DNA of 64,000 nucleotides from Lachnospiraceae bacterium (lineage in GTDB: Bacteria > Bacillota > Clostridia > Lachnospirales > Lachnospiraceae), in contig JAFYCS010000107.1 of NCBI GenBank assembly GCA_017539565.1, positions 1 through 64,000 of the forward strand, in the 5' to 3' direction. The position numbers were made by a program, and so were the translations under genes. The notes below the pieces were generated by a model. It was not told where the DNA came from. It searched no databases and saw only the letters and a program-made list of their open reading frames with translations. Below, one piece after another: positions 27,237 through 35,371 of the stretch; within the stretch, counting starts at the first letter, position 1, and each line of letters begins with the position of its first letter.

Positions 27237-28675
27237 AGAAGAAAAAAAGAGCGCACATAGCCTTCCCGCTGCTGTTATTCATCATATCCATAGGAATGCT
27301 GGTAATGGCAAATGTATATAAATACGGAAGGCCGCAGCAGCTTAAGAAGATAGTTGAAGAAGCGGATGATAAGCTCGCAGCCGGAGATATCGAGGCAGCA
27401 CGTTCCGTATACGAAGCCGTACTTGATGAGGATCCAAATAATTCCGCAGCCTGTGAGGGTATGATGCAGCTGGCATTCGATACAGGTGACCGTGAACTGC
27501 TGGTGGAGAGTTATGACAGATGGCTGGATATACAGATCGCAACGGGCAATACATCTGACAAGCGTATAGATATATTCAGCGGTATCATCAATGATATGGA
27601 AAGACGTACTGATCTAAACGGGATAGCCGAGCTGATCGCATCAGGTGATTATGAAGCCGCACAGGGCGCATTGCAGGATCTGGCAGCATCCGGAAACAGC
27701 GAGGATGCGGATAAAGCCCAGGCAGCCGTACTGCTTTATCTGGCACGCAAAGACATGGCTTTAAGAAACTATGACAGGGCTGTTGAATATCTTGACAAAG
27801 CCGTAAGCCTTGCTGCAGATGATAAGAATGCCCTGCAGCTTTTACAGAAAGCTCAGGAGGAACGTCTTAAGTCTGCCCTTGAGGCACATAATACGGCAGC
27901 GGCGGGAGAGATAGCAGCGGCAGCAGCTATAGAGGGATATGCAGACGCCATAAAGGAAGAAGAGAAGAGAGTGGAAAGTTTCCGGGCTGCAGCGGAAAAG
28001 ATCACGGAAGCATTCGGCAGCGAAGATACCGAAGCGCTCTATCAGATACTAAACGATGAGGAACTGAAGGCAGGTGCCAGGGAGCTCAGGGTGCCCTTCA
28101 TCATACAGGGACAGGTATCGGGGGCAGGCAGTATGGCATTTTATTCTGTCGGCAGCAGGCTTTATGTATATTACGGAACCATCAAAGACGGAAAAAGAGA
28201 GGGCGACGGCCGCTGGGCCTGCATAGCATCCGATGGCAAACTCGTGATCTACAGCTTAAACTGGAAGGCGGATCTGCCTGAGGGTGAAGGCAGCTGTGAC
28301 AGATACAGTGCGCCTTCCGATCCCGAACAGGAAGAAGCGGATTCCATACATGAACATGATGAGTTCACTACTCACGGCGGTGTTATGGACGGAAAATACA
28401 GTATGAAGACTACCGTCACCAACGAGTATCCGTATGATTATTCCGTGGAATATGATATAAAAGACGGATTCTGCAAGCGTATAGAGCCCGGGGAGTATCC
28501 TGATCTCATAGACCTGTATACGGCTTATCCGGCACCGCTGGCGGGCTGGACGGAAGCGGAAGTTTATGATGATATATGGAAGAAGGAGTATACCACTACC
28601 ATATGGTTCAACTGGACGCCGTCACGCTGGGTTGTGGACGGCATAGAAGCGGGAGTGATACCCGCTAACGGCTAG
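27233..28675 (+). CDS. Membrane-anchored TPR protein
   Basis: A 480-residue protein with an N-terminal membrane anchor (about 8-26) and several TPR-like helical pairs between 35 and 230 (for example AAGDIEAARSVYEAVLDEDP). A C-terminal domain from about 260 is rich in beta strands and carries a YYGTIKDGKREGDGRW element like a MORN repeat. The four-base overlap with the propeller gene suggests a joint envelope function. No enzymatic motif is visible. Confidence 0.75.
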   Translation: MKKKKRAHIAFPLLLFIISIGMLVMANVYKYGRPQQLKKIVEEADDKLAAGDIEAARSVYEAVLDEDPNNSAACEGMMQLAFDTGDRELLVESYDRWLDIQIATGNTSDKRIDIFSGIINDMERRTDLNGIAELIASGDYEAAQGALQDLAASGNSEDADKAQAAVLLYLARKDMALRNYDRAVEYLDKAVSLAADDKNALQLLQKAQEERLKSALEAHNTAAAGEIAAAAAIEGYADAIKEEEKRVESFRAAAEKITEAFGSEDTEALYQILNDEELKAGARELRVPFIIQGQVSGAGSMAFYSVGSRLYVYYGTIKDGKREGDGRWACIASDGKLVIYSLNWKADLPEGEGSCDRYSAPSDPEQEEADSIHEHDEFTTHGGVMDGKYSMKTTVTNEYPYDYSVEYDIKDGFCKRIEPGEYPDLIDLYTAYPAPLAGWTEAEVYDDIWKKEYTTTIWFNWTPSRWVVDGIEAGVIPANG

Positions 28676-28697
28676 ATTAAAAATATTTAAACAATAC

Positions 28698-28726
28698 TTG
28701 CAATCAGCTCATACTTGTGTTAATAT
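28698..28726 (+). promoter_or_regulatory. Sigma-A promoter of rpsB
   Basis: TTGCAA (28698-28703), 17-base spacer, TAATAT (28721-28726). Transcription would start near 28733 and leave a leader of about 95 bases before rpsB. Confidence 0.75.
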
Positions 28727-28748
28727 GTACGGGCTGTAAAAATAATCA

Positions 28749-28798
28749 CCTGCAGATAGTTTCGGTGCGGTCGTAGTGCTTAAACCGTTTGCTGCAGG
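28749..28798 (+). ncRNA. Structured rpsB leader, possible S2 autoregulatory site
   Basis: CCTGCAG (28749-28755) pairs with CTGCAGG (28792-28798), closing a 36-base interior that can fold further (CGGT with ACCG). It lies wholly within the predicted rpsB leader. Ribosomal protein S2 represses its own mRNA in several phyla through such leaders; here that role is inferred from position and pairing only. Confidence 0.45.
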
Positions 28799-28827
28799 GA
28801 AGAATAACCCAAACGGAGGAAAATAAA

Positions 28828-29589
28828 ATGGGCGTAATTTCAATGAAGCAACTGTTGGAGGCCGGTGTACATTTCGGTCATCAGACCCGCAGATGGAATC
28901 CCAAGATGAAGCCGTATATCTTTACGGAGCGTAACGGGATCTACATCATCGACCTGCAGAAGAGCGTAGGCATGGTTGACAGCGCATACAACGCTATCAG
29001 CGATATCGCAGCTCAGGGCGGTACCGTACTTTTCGTTGGTACCAAGAAGCAGGCTCAGGAAGCTGTTAAGAGCGAAGCAGAGCGCTGCGGTATGTACTAT
29101 GTAAATGAGAGATGGCTTGGTGGTATGCTTACCAACTTCAAGACCATCCAGTCACGTATCAAGAGACTTAAAGACATCGAGCGTATGTCTCAGGACGGAA
29201 CCTTTGATGTGCTTCCCAAGAAGGAAGTTATCAACATCCGCAAGGAGTGGGATCGTCTGGAGAAGAACCTTGGCGGTATCAAGGAGATGACCCGTATTCC
29301 CGATGCTATCTTCGTAGTTGATCCCAAGAAGGAGCACATCTGCATCCAGGAAGCTAAGGCACTGGGCATCACACTGTTCGGTATCTGCGATACCAACTGC
29401 GATCCTGAAGAGCTGGATTATGTTATCCCCGGTAATGACGATGCTATCCGCGCCGTAAAGCTCATCGTTTCCAAGATGGCAGACGCTATCATCGAAGGAA
29501 ACCAGGGTGAGGAAAGCGTTACAGCATCCGATATAGCAGCAGAGAGTGCAGCAGCTGAGGAAGAGCAGGCAGCAGAGGGTACTGTATAA
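28828..29589 (+). CDS. rpsB: Small ribosomal subunit protein S2
   Basis: S2 of the 30S subunit, 253 residues, with the family openings [20 protein letters not shown] and [18 protein letters not shown] lies eight bases upstream of ATG 28828; the frame is open back to 28789 but that extension lacks a ribosome site. The C-terminal 25 residues are an Ala/Glu tail. It is followed by a hairpin and then tsf, the usual pairing. Confidence 0.98.
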   Translation: MGVISMKQLLEAGVHFGHQTRRWNPKMKPYIFTERNGIYIIDLQKSVGMVDSAYNAISDIAAQGGTVLFVGTKKQAQEAVKSEAERCGMYYVNERWLGGMLTNFKTIQSRIKRLKDIERMSQDGTFDVLPKKEVINIRKEWDRLEKNLGGIKEMTRIPDAIFVVDPKKEHICIQEAKALGITLFGICDTNCDPEELDYVIPGNDDAIRAVKLIVSKMADAIIEGNQGEESVTASDIAAESAAAEEEQAAEGTV

Positions 29590-29614
29590 GCATTAATCAG
29601 GAATGTCGTTTCAG

Positions 29615-29644
29615 ATGCCCCGCTTTATAACGGGGCATTTGTTT
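29615..29644 (+). terminator. Hairpin between rpsB and tsf, terminator or attenuator
   Basis: ATGCCCCG (29615-29622) pairs with CGGGGCAT (29631-29638), followed by a T-rich tail. No promoter is obvious before tsf, so partial read-through that sets the S2 to EF-Ts ratio is more likely than full termination. Confidence 0.65.
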
Positions 29645-29670
29645 AGAAAAATAAACAGGAGGAAAATAAA

Positions 29671-30780
29671 ATGGCAGCAATTACAGCAGCAATGGTAAAA
29701 GAACTGCGTGAGGCATCAGGTGCCGGTATGATGGAGTGCAAGAAGGCACTTACCGAGACCGACGGAGATATGGATGCCGCTATAGAAGTACTTAAGAAGA
29801 GCGGTGCGATGAAGGCAGCCAAGAAAGCAAGCCGTATCGCAGCTGAAGGTCTTTGCGATGTTGCAAAGTGCGAGTGTGGCAAGAAGGCAGCAGTTGTTGA
29901 GGTTAACTCCGAGACAGACTTCGTTGCAAAGAATGAGAAGTTCAAGGAATTCGTTAAGCGTGTGGCTGCACAGGCACTTAAGACCGAAGCAGCTGACATG
30001 GACGGCTTCATGGCTGAGAAGTGGATCGACGATGAGTCCAAGACCGTTAAGGATGCTCTTAACGATATGGTACTTACCATCGGTGAGAAGCTTGACATCC
30101 GCAGATTCAAGAAGGTTGAGAGCGAGAACGGCCTGGTAGAGAGCTACATCCACGGCGGCGGAAAGATCGCTGTTATCGTAGAGGCAGCCGGCGAGGACAA
30201 GCCTGAGGTTCGTGAGGCTATGAAGAACATCGCTATGCAGGTTGCAGCTATGAACCCTTCATACGTTAAGAAGACCGATATCTCCGAGGCAGAGCTTGCA
30301 AAGCTCACCGAGATCACTGTTGACAGTTCACTCAATGATCCCGCTACCCTGCCTAAGCCCATGCTTCAGAAGCTGATCGATAAGGCTATCGCAGATAAGA
30401 AGTGGAGCGATGAGGATATCGCGATCTATGAAGATAAGAAGAGCAACATGAATTACCTGTTCAACTTCCTTTCTGATGCAGCAGCTCCTGCACTTGCAGA
30501 GATGGCTCTTGCTCAGAAGGCTGATTACATGAATGAGAAGATCTTCACCGGTCTGGTAGACGGCCGTGTTAAGAAGCAGCTCAAGGAGATCACCCTTTTC
30601 GAGCAGGTTTATGTAAAGGCTGAGGACGGAAAGCAGACCGTAGGCCAGTATGTTGAGTCTGTTGCAAAGGCTACCGGCTGCAGCTTCGATGTACTTTCCG
30701 TAATACGTTTCGAGACCGGCGAAGGTATCGAGAAGAAGGAAGAAAACTTTGCAGAAGAAGTTGCAAAGCAGATGCAGTAA
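29671..30780 (+). CDS. tsf: Translation elongation factor Ts
   Basis: EF-Ts recycles EF-Tu by exchanging GDP for GTP. The sequence opens with the UBA-like domain and signature VKELREASGAGMMECKKAL, followed by EVNSETDFVAKNEKF. At 369 residues it is longer than E. coli EF-Ts (283) because of an extended second core subdomain, as in other Lachnospiraceae. CAGGAGGA precedes the ATG. Confidence 0.97.
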   Translation: MAAITAAMVKELREASGAGMMECKKALTETDGDMDAAIEVLKKSGAMKAAKKASRIAAEGLCDVAKCECGKKAAVVEVNSETDFVAKNEKFKEFVKRVAAQALKTEAADMDGFMAEKWIDDESKTVKDALNDMVLTIGEKLDIRRFKKVESENGLVESYIHGGGKIAVIVEAAGEDKPEVREAMKNIAMQVAAMNPSYVKKTDISEAELAKLTEITVDSSLNDPATLPKPMLQKLIDKAIADKKWSDEDIAIYEDKKSNMNYLFNFLSDAAAPALAEMALAQKADYMNEKIFTGLVDGRVKKQLKEITLFEQVYVKAEDGKQTVGQYVESVAKATGCSFDVLSVIRFETGEGIEKKEENFAEEVAKQMQ

Positions 30781-30800
30781 TATCTGATGTATGATATCAG

Positions 30801-30829
30801 GCCCCCGTGGTTCGCCCCGGGGGCTTTTT
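30801..30829 (+). terminator. Rho-independent terminator after tsf
   Basis: GCCCCCG (30801-30807) pairs with CGGGGGC (30818-30824), followed by TTTTT (30825-30829). It ends the rpsB-tsf transcript before the repeat and the vWA gene. Confidence 0.85.
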
Positions 30830-30845
30830 CATAATATGAATAACC

Positions 30846-30926
30846 TGTCATCCTGAGCGCAGCGAAAAAGTGAGGTAGGAAATCTGTGATTTCCGTGACC
30901 GAACTTTCCTACTCGGGGATCTTATA
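30846..30926 (+). repeat. 81-bp hairpin repeat, copy A
   Basis: Begins TGTCATCCTGAGCG and ends GGGGATCTTATA. It differs from copy B (32268-32348) at only four positions. It contains a local palindrome GGAAATC-TGT-GATTTCC (30878-30894) and a competing longer pairing GTAGGAAA (30875-30882) with TTTCCTAC (30905-30912). It ends right at the ribosome site of the vWA gene. The TCATCCTGAGCGAAGCG core resembles intergenic repeats scattered through many bacterial genomes (from memory). Confidence 0.9.
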
Positions 30927-30937
30927 AGGAAGTATAA

Positions 30938-32218
30938 TTGACTGATAAAGAGGATATAAAAAAAATCGAAACCCTGGCCCGAAAGGCTCTTGATCTTTCG
31001 AGGGATGAAGTGCTGATGAACCTGCGTTTTTTTGCGCCGGCCTTTGGCAGGCTGGAGTTTGCATCGCGTCCGGGGACCGGGCTTTTTGCAACGGATGGGG
31101 TGCATCTTTTTTATGATCCCCTGGTGGTGCTGGAAGCATACAAAAGTGATGAGCCCAGACTTTCCCGTATGCTTTTGCATACCCTGTTACACCTTATGTT
31201 CGCGCATACCTTTGATATGGATGCGCAGGATACCGAACTCTGGGATATAGCCTGCGACGGGGCAGTGGAAGCGGTGATAGTGAACCTGAACATAAAGGCC
31301 CTGGCTCTTCCCGAGGATGATGAACTTAAACAGCGCTTCAGGGGGCTTAAGCAGGAAGCGGGAATGCTGAGTGCGGGAAGACTTTACCGGTATTTTGTTA
31401 ATGTGGATCTTCCGGTAAGGAGCAGGGCTGCTTATATCAAAAGCTTCACCCGGGATGATCACCGGTACTGGCATAAGCAGGAAAAGCTTGAGATCACTCA
31501 GGAACAGTGGGAACAGTTATCCCGCCGTATACGTACGGAGATAAAAGCCTTCTCGGCAGATAAAGCTCTTGCGGAGGCACTGGAAGAAGGCCTGAACAGT
31601 GCCACAAAACGTAAATACGATTATGCAAAGATCCTGCGGCGTTTTATGGTGAGCGGTGAGCACCGGGGGATAAGCCCCGATGAATTTGATTATGTATATT
31701 ACAGCTACGGACTTAAGCTGTACGGTAACATGCCGCTTATTGAGCCGCTGGAATACAGGGAAGAGAAGCGGGTGCAGGATATGGTCATTGCCATAGACAC
31801 ATCGGCATCGGTATCGGGTAATACGGTCAAGTCCTTCATACGAAGGACCTTCGAGATGTTAAAGACCGAAGAGCATTTTTCGGAAAGGGTTAATATCCAT
31901 ATACTTCAGTGTGATACCGAGATACAGAGCGATACTGTGATAGAGGATATAAACAGGCTTGATGCCTATCTTGAGAATTTCAGCTTAAGAGGCTTCGGCG
32001 GTACTGACTTCAGGCCTGTATTTAAATATGTGGAGCAGCTTGTTGACAGCGGGCAGCTCAAAGACATGAAGGGGCTTATATACTTCACTGACGGGTACGG
32101 TGTATATCCGGCAAAGAAGCCGCCCTATGAAGTACTGTTTGCTTTTCTTAACGATGATGAATACCGCCCTCCCGTTCCTTTATGGGCCATGAAAGCGGTA
32201 TTACCCATGTCATCCTGA
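30938..32218 (+). CDS. DUF2201-type protein: putative metallopeptidase plus vWA-like domain
   Basis: The 426 residues have an N-terminal putative metallopeptidase domain with LLHTLLHLMFAHTFD (HxxxH type) near 90, and a C-terminal vWA-like domain with MIDAS elements DTSASVSG near 287, GGTDF and FTDGYG. Such proteins pair with MoxR ATPases, as here, and are thought to act in assembly or maturation of a protein complex. The start is TTG 30938 with AAGGAAG five bases before it. The last residues (MSS-stop) come from the adjoining TGTCATCCTGA repeat, so the C-terminus appears altered by it. Confidence 0.85.
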   Translation: MTDKEDIKKIETLARKALDLSRDEVLMNLRFFAPAFGRLEFASRPGTGLFATDGVHLFYDPLVVLEAYKSDEPRLSRMLLHTLLHLMFAHTFDMDAQDTELWDIACDGAVEAVIVNLNIKALALPEDDELKQRFRGLKQEAGMLSAGRLYRYFVNVDLPVRSRAAYIKSFTRDDHRYWHKQEKLEITQEQWEQLSRRIRTEIKAFSADKALAEALEEGLNSATKRKYDYAKILRRFMVSGEHRGISPDEFDYVYYSYGLKLYGNMPLIEPLEYREEKRVQDMVIAIDTSASVSGNTVKSFIRRTFEMLKTEEHFSERVNIHILQCDTEIQSDTVIEDINRLDAYLENFSLRGFGGTDFRPVFKYVEQLVDSGQLKDMKGLIYFTDGYGVYPAKKPPYEVLFAFLNDDEYRPPVPLWAMKAVLPMSS

Positions 32219-32266
32219 AGGCCACAGAGTTCCGGCATGTCATCCTGAGGAGCGTAATGCTCCGGC
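32207..32266 (+). repeat. Two tandem 30-bp TGTCATCCTGA units
   Basis: Units 32207-32236 and 32237-32266 both start ATGTCATCCTGA and end TTCCGGC or CTCCGGC; the second holds the palindrome GGAGC-GTAAT-GCTCC. They run directly into copy B of the 81-bp repeat. The first unit supplies the stop codon of the vWA gene. Confidence 0.85.
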
Positions 32267-32267
32267 A

Positions 32268-32348
32268 TGTCATCCTGAGCGAAGCGAAAAAGTGAGGCAG
32301 GAAATCTGTGATTTCCGTAGCCGAACTTTCCTACTCGGGGATCTTATA
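32268..32348 (+). repeat. 81-bp hairpin repeat, copy B
   Basis: Second copy of the 30846-30926 element, with 77 of 81 positions the same by eye. It keeps the GGAAATC-TGT-GATTTCC palindrome; the longer pairing is weakened by one mismatch. It ends 9 bases before GGAGG of the MoxR gene, so each copy sits in the 5' region of one gene of the pair. Confidence 0.9.
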
Positions 32349-32368
32349 CAAAACGGAGGTTTATCGAA

Positions 32369-33853
32369 ATGAACATCTCACAGGCAAAACAGAGCATTAA
32401 AGATACCATTAAGCTTTATCTGAAAAAAGACGAGCTTGGTGACTATATCCTTCCCATGGTGCGTCAGCGCCCTGTCTTTCTTCTGGGAGCACCGGGTATA
32501 GGAAAGACCGCCATAATAGAGCAGATAGCTGCGGAGATGGGACTGGCGCTGGTTTCTTATTCCATGACGCATCACACCAGGCAGTCTGCACTGGGCCTGC
32601 CCTTTATCGAAAAGAAGGAGTACGGAGGCAGGGAAGTATCCGTATCCGAATACACCATGAGTGAGATAATCGCTTCGGTATACGATACCATGGAAGAGAG
32701 CGGCCTTAAAGAAGGCATACTTTTCCTTGATGAGATCAATTGTGTTTCGGAGACGCTTTATCCTTCCATGCTACAGTTCCTGCAGTATAAGGTGTTTGGC
32801 AGACATAAAGTACCGGAGGGATGGATCGTGGTGACCGCGGGTAATCCTCCCGAATACAACCGCATGGTGCGTGAGTTTGACGTTGTGACCATGGACAGAT
32901 TAAAACTCATGGAGGTTGAAGCGGATAAGAAAGCGTGGCTGGATTATGCGATCAAGCAGCAGGTGCACCCTGCGATCCTGGGATACCTTGAGCTTAAGGA
33001 TGAGCATTTTTATATAATGGAGCTTACTGAATCCGGCAGGGAATACGTCACCGCCAGAGGATGGGAGGACTTATCGCGCATACTTAAAGCCTGCGAAGAA
33101 GAAGGTATAGAAGCGGATGAGATGCTGCTGGCCCAGTACCTGCACCACGATGCGGTGGTAAGGGAGTTCGCGGCATATTACGAGCTGTACCGCAAGTACG
33201 AAAAAGATTATTCGCCCGCGCAGATCCTCAAGGGAGAAGCAACGGAGCTTATGAAAGAAAGAGTTGGCAGTGCACCTTTTGACGAGCGCATACTACTTGC
33301 GGGAATGCTCTGCGAGCGTGTGGAGTCTGATATGCAGCATGTACTCATGAACGCCGATGCCCTTGGACTTTTGCGTCCCGTGATCGCATCCTGTACAGGT
33401 TCGGATGTTGAGGAACATATCAGGAAGGGAACGGAAGGCATACAGAAGCGTCACGCGCAGCTTGAGGCTGCGGGCGCTCTTAAGGATGATGAAAAACGTG
33501 CGGGAAGACGTGCGCTTATAACTGCCGAAGAGATGATAAAGGCAGTACGTGCCGATGCCTCAAATGCGTGCGAAGCAGCTAAGGCTGTCTATAATAAAGA
33601 GCTGGAGAGCCTCAGGGAAGAGGCGGCTTCTGTCAAGGCCGAGCTTTCTTCCATGTTTGCCTTCTCCGAAGCAGCATTTGGTGAAGATGCCCAGGAACTG
33701 CTGCTTCTGGTCACCAGGCTTACGGTGAACGATTCTGCGGCACGTTTTATCGCAGGCTTCGGAAGTGAGGATTATGCCAGGCTTTCGTCGGCGCTCATGG
33801 TGCGTGAACGCGGACAGCAGCTTAAGGATGAGATAAAGAAGCTCGGCCTGTGA
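32369..33853 (+). CDS. MoxR-type AAA+ ATPase
   Basis: The 494-residue protein has an AAA+ module with Walker A GAPGIGKTA near 38, Walker B GILFLDEIN near 118 and a sensor-1 VVTAGNPPEY. A long helical C-terminal half (about 240-494) includes a coiled coil near 400. MoxR ATPases act as chaperones with vWA partners, here the preceding DUF2201 protein. ACGGAGG gives a good ribosome site. No operon gene reveals the target complex. Confidence 0.85.
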   Translation: MNISQAKQSIKDTIKLYLKKDELGDYILPMVRQRPVFLLGAPGIGKTAIIEQIAAEMGLALVSYSMTHHTRQSALGLPFIEKKEYGGREVSVSEYTMSEIIASVYDTMEESGLKEGILFLDEINCVSETLYPSMLQFLQYKVFGRHKVPEGWIVVTAGNPPEYNRMVREFDVVTMDRLKLMEVEADKKAWLDYAIKQQVHPAILGYLELKDEHFYIMELTESGREYVTARGWEDLSRILKACEEEGIEADEMLLAQYLHHDAVVREFAAYYELYRKYEKDYSPAQILKGEATELMKERVGSAPFDERILLAGMLCERVESDMQHVLMNADALGLLRPVIASCTGSDVEEHIRKGTEGIQKRHAQLEAAGALKDDEKRAGRRALITAEEMIKAVRADASNACEAAKAVYNKELESLREEAASVKAELSSMFAFSEAAFGEDAQELLLLVTRLTVNDSAARFIAGFGSEDYARLSSALMVRERGQQLKDEIKKLGL

Positions 33854-33856
33854 GTC

Positions 33857-33885
33857 TTGAAAAAAGCCCTCCTCCGCGTTACAAT
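33857..33885 (+). promoter_or_regulatory. Sigma-A promoter of the diguanylate cyclase gene
   Basis: TTGAAA (33857-33862), 17-base spacer, TACAAT (33880-33885); predicted start near 33892, about 22 bases before the ATG. Confidence 0.75.
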
Positions 33886-33908
33886 GTTTTTAACATGCTA
33901 AGGAGGGC
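33866..33908 (+). promoter_or_regulatory. Inverted repeat that could mask the ribosome site in read-through RNA
   Basis: GCCCTCCT (33866-33873) is complementary to AGGAGGGC (33901-33908), which includes the Shine-Dalgarno of the next gene. The left arm is upstream of the predicted transcription start, so only read-through transcripts from the MoxR gene would form the hairpin. Confidence 0.5.
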
Positions 33909-33913
33909 GGCGG

Positions 33914-35371
33914 ATGAGATTCTCACTCAGGTTAAAATCAATACTCCTTGTCGGGGTGGTTACCCTGATGATCGGCGGCGTGTCGCTTACCATTAGCAGC
34001 AGGATAATCTCCAATCTGATAAAAGAAAACTTTATTAATGAAGCAGACGAGATCGCAGCTACCACGGCCCTGGCGGTGGACGGGGATAAGCTGGCGGTTG
34101 TCGCGGATGAAGTATCGTCTGTCTACCTGTCTTCAGATGACCGCGTCAGCAGCGAAGAGTGGGGCAGTGACGCATTCTATGATTATGTCGGTCATTTCGA
34201 TCCGGTCAAAGATATTCCCGAATATACAGATGTATTAAAGCAGTTAAAAGCTATACAGTCGGTAAATGATGTGGACTGTATATATACGATATGGCTGGAT
34301 ACCGAAGGCCGTAACGCGGTCTATCTGATAGATGCCGCTTCAGAGGGGGCATGCCCTCCCGGTAATTTCGATCCGCTGTATGAAATAAACTATGAGACGC
34401 TTTCTGATCCTGACAGGGGCTTCCCTGCATACGTGACCGAAAGCGGCTACGGATGGCTTGTCAGTGCCGGCGCTCCGGTATATGACAGCAAGGGCAGTCT
34501 GGTAGCTTACGCATTTGTTGATATGAGTATGGATGAGATGCGCAGATCCCAGGAGCATTACATTTTCCTGACCGGAGGTATACTTCTGTTCATGACACTG
34601 CTCTGTGTAGCGGGATCGTTTGTGATCGTTGACCGTTTCGTGATCGATCCGATAAGAAAGATATCCGATGCGGCAATGCGCTACCGTGAAGAAGAGGGAC
34701 GGAGCATAAGGCACAGCTTTACATCCCTTGACATCCGTACAGGGGATGAACTGGAAGTACTCAGCGAATCCATGAAACAGATGGAGCGTGATATGAACGA
34801 TTACAATACCACGCTGTCTTCGGCCAGACAGGAGCTGGTGTCCACACGTGAGGAAGCGGACAGGATAAGCTCGATAGCTTTTATGGATGCACTGACAGGT
34901 GTGAGGAACAAGCGGGCTTATGACAATGAGGTAAAAAGACTGGAGGCTTCCATAGGCAAGCGCACGGAACCTTTCGGTATTGCAGTGGCTGACCTTAACT
35001 ACCTTAAGCAGATAAATGACAGGTACGGTCATGAGATGGGGGACATAGCCATACAGAAGCTGTGTGCCATTGTCTGCGAGACCTTCGGCCATTCACCTGT
35101 ATTCCGTTACGGCGGGGATGAGTTTGTACTCATTTTGGAGAACAGGGATCTGGAAAGGATTGAGTCCCTTATGCGTGAGTTTGATGCGACGGTTGAAAAC
35201 TGTGCTGCCAATGATAAGATCAAACCCTGGGAACGCGTTTCGGCAGCAATGGGATTTGCTATCTATGATGAAAAGACCGACAAGACTGTGGAGGATGTTT
35301 TTGTGCGGGCAGATAAGGCTATGTATGCCCGTAAGAAAGAAATGAAGCAGCGCAGAGGTTTTTCGGTATGA
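33914..35371 (+). CDS. Membrane-bound diguanylate cyclase
   Basis: A 485-residue sensor enzyme that makes c-di-GMP from GTP. Membrane segments at about 10-32 and 217-240 enclose an extracellular Cache-like sensor domain. A HAMP-like segment (about 240-300) and a short coiled coil lead to a GGDEF domain with intact RYGGDEFVLI near 400 and DLNYLKQINDRYGH upstream. An RxxD inhibitory site is not obvious. AGGAGGG lies six bases before ATG 33914. It overlaps the LRR gene by four bases. Confidence 0.88.
   Translation: MRFSLRLKSILLVGVVTLMIGGVSLTISSRIISNLIKENFINEADEIAATTALAVDGDKLAVVADEVSSVYLSSDDRVSSEEWGSDAFYDYVGHFDPVKDIPEYTDVLKQLKAIQSVNDVDCIYTIWLDTEGRNAVYLIDAASEGACPPGNFDPLYEINYETLSDPDRGFPAYVTESGYGWLVSAGAPVYDSKGSLVAYAFVDMSMDEMRRSQEHYIFLTGGILLFMTLLCVAGSFVIVDRFVIDPIRKISDAAMRYREEEGRSIRHSFTSLDIRTGDELEVLSESMKQMERDMNDYNTTLSSARQELVSTREEADRISSIAFMDALTGVRNKRAYDNEVKRLEASIGKRTEPFGIAVADLNYLKQINDRYGHEMGDIAIQKLCAIVCETFGHSPVFRYGGDEFVLILENRDLERIESLMREFDATVENCAANDKIKPWERVSAAMGFAIYDEKTDKTVEDVFVRADKAMYARKKEMKQRRGFSV

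Noticed and set aside
30831-32350. Flanking 81-bp repeats considered as the ends of a transposon carrying the vWA gene
   Set aside because: No transposase, no target duplication, copies are direct rather than inverted, and the MoxR partner lies outside the repeats.
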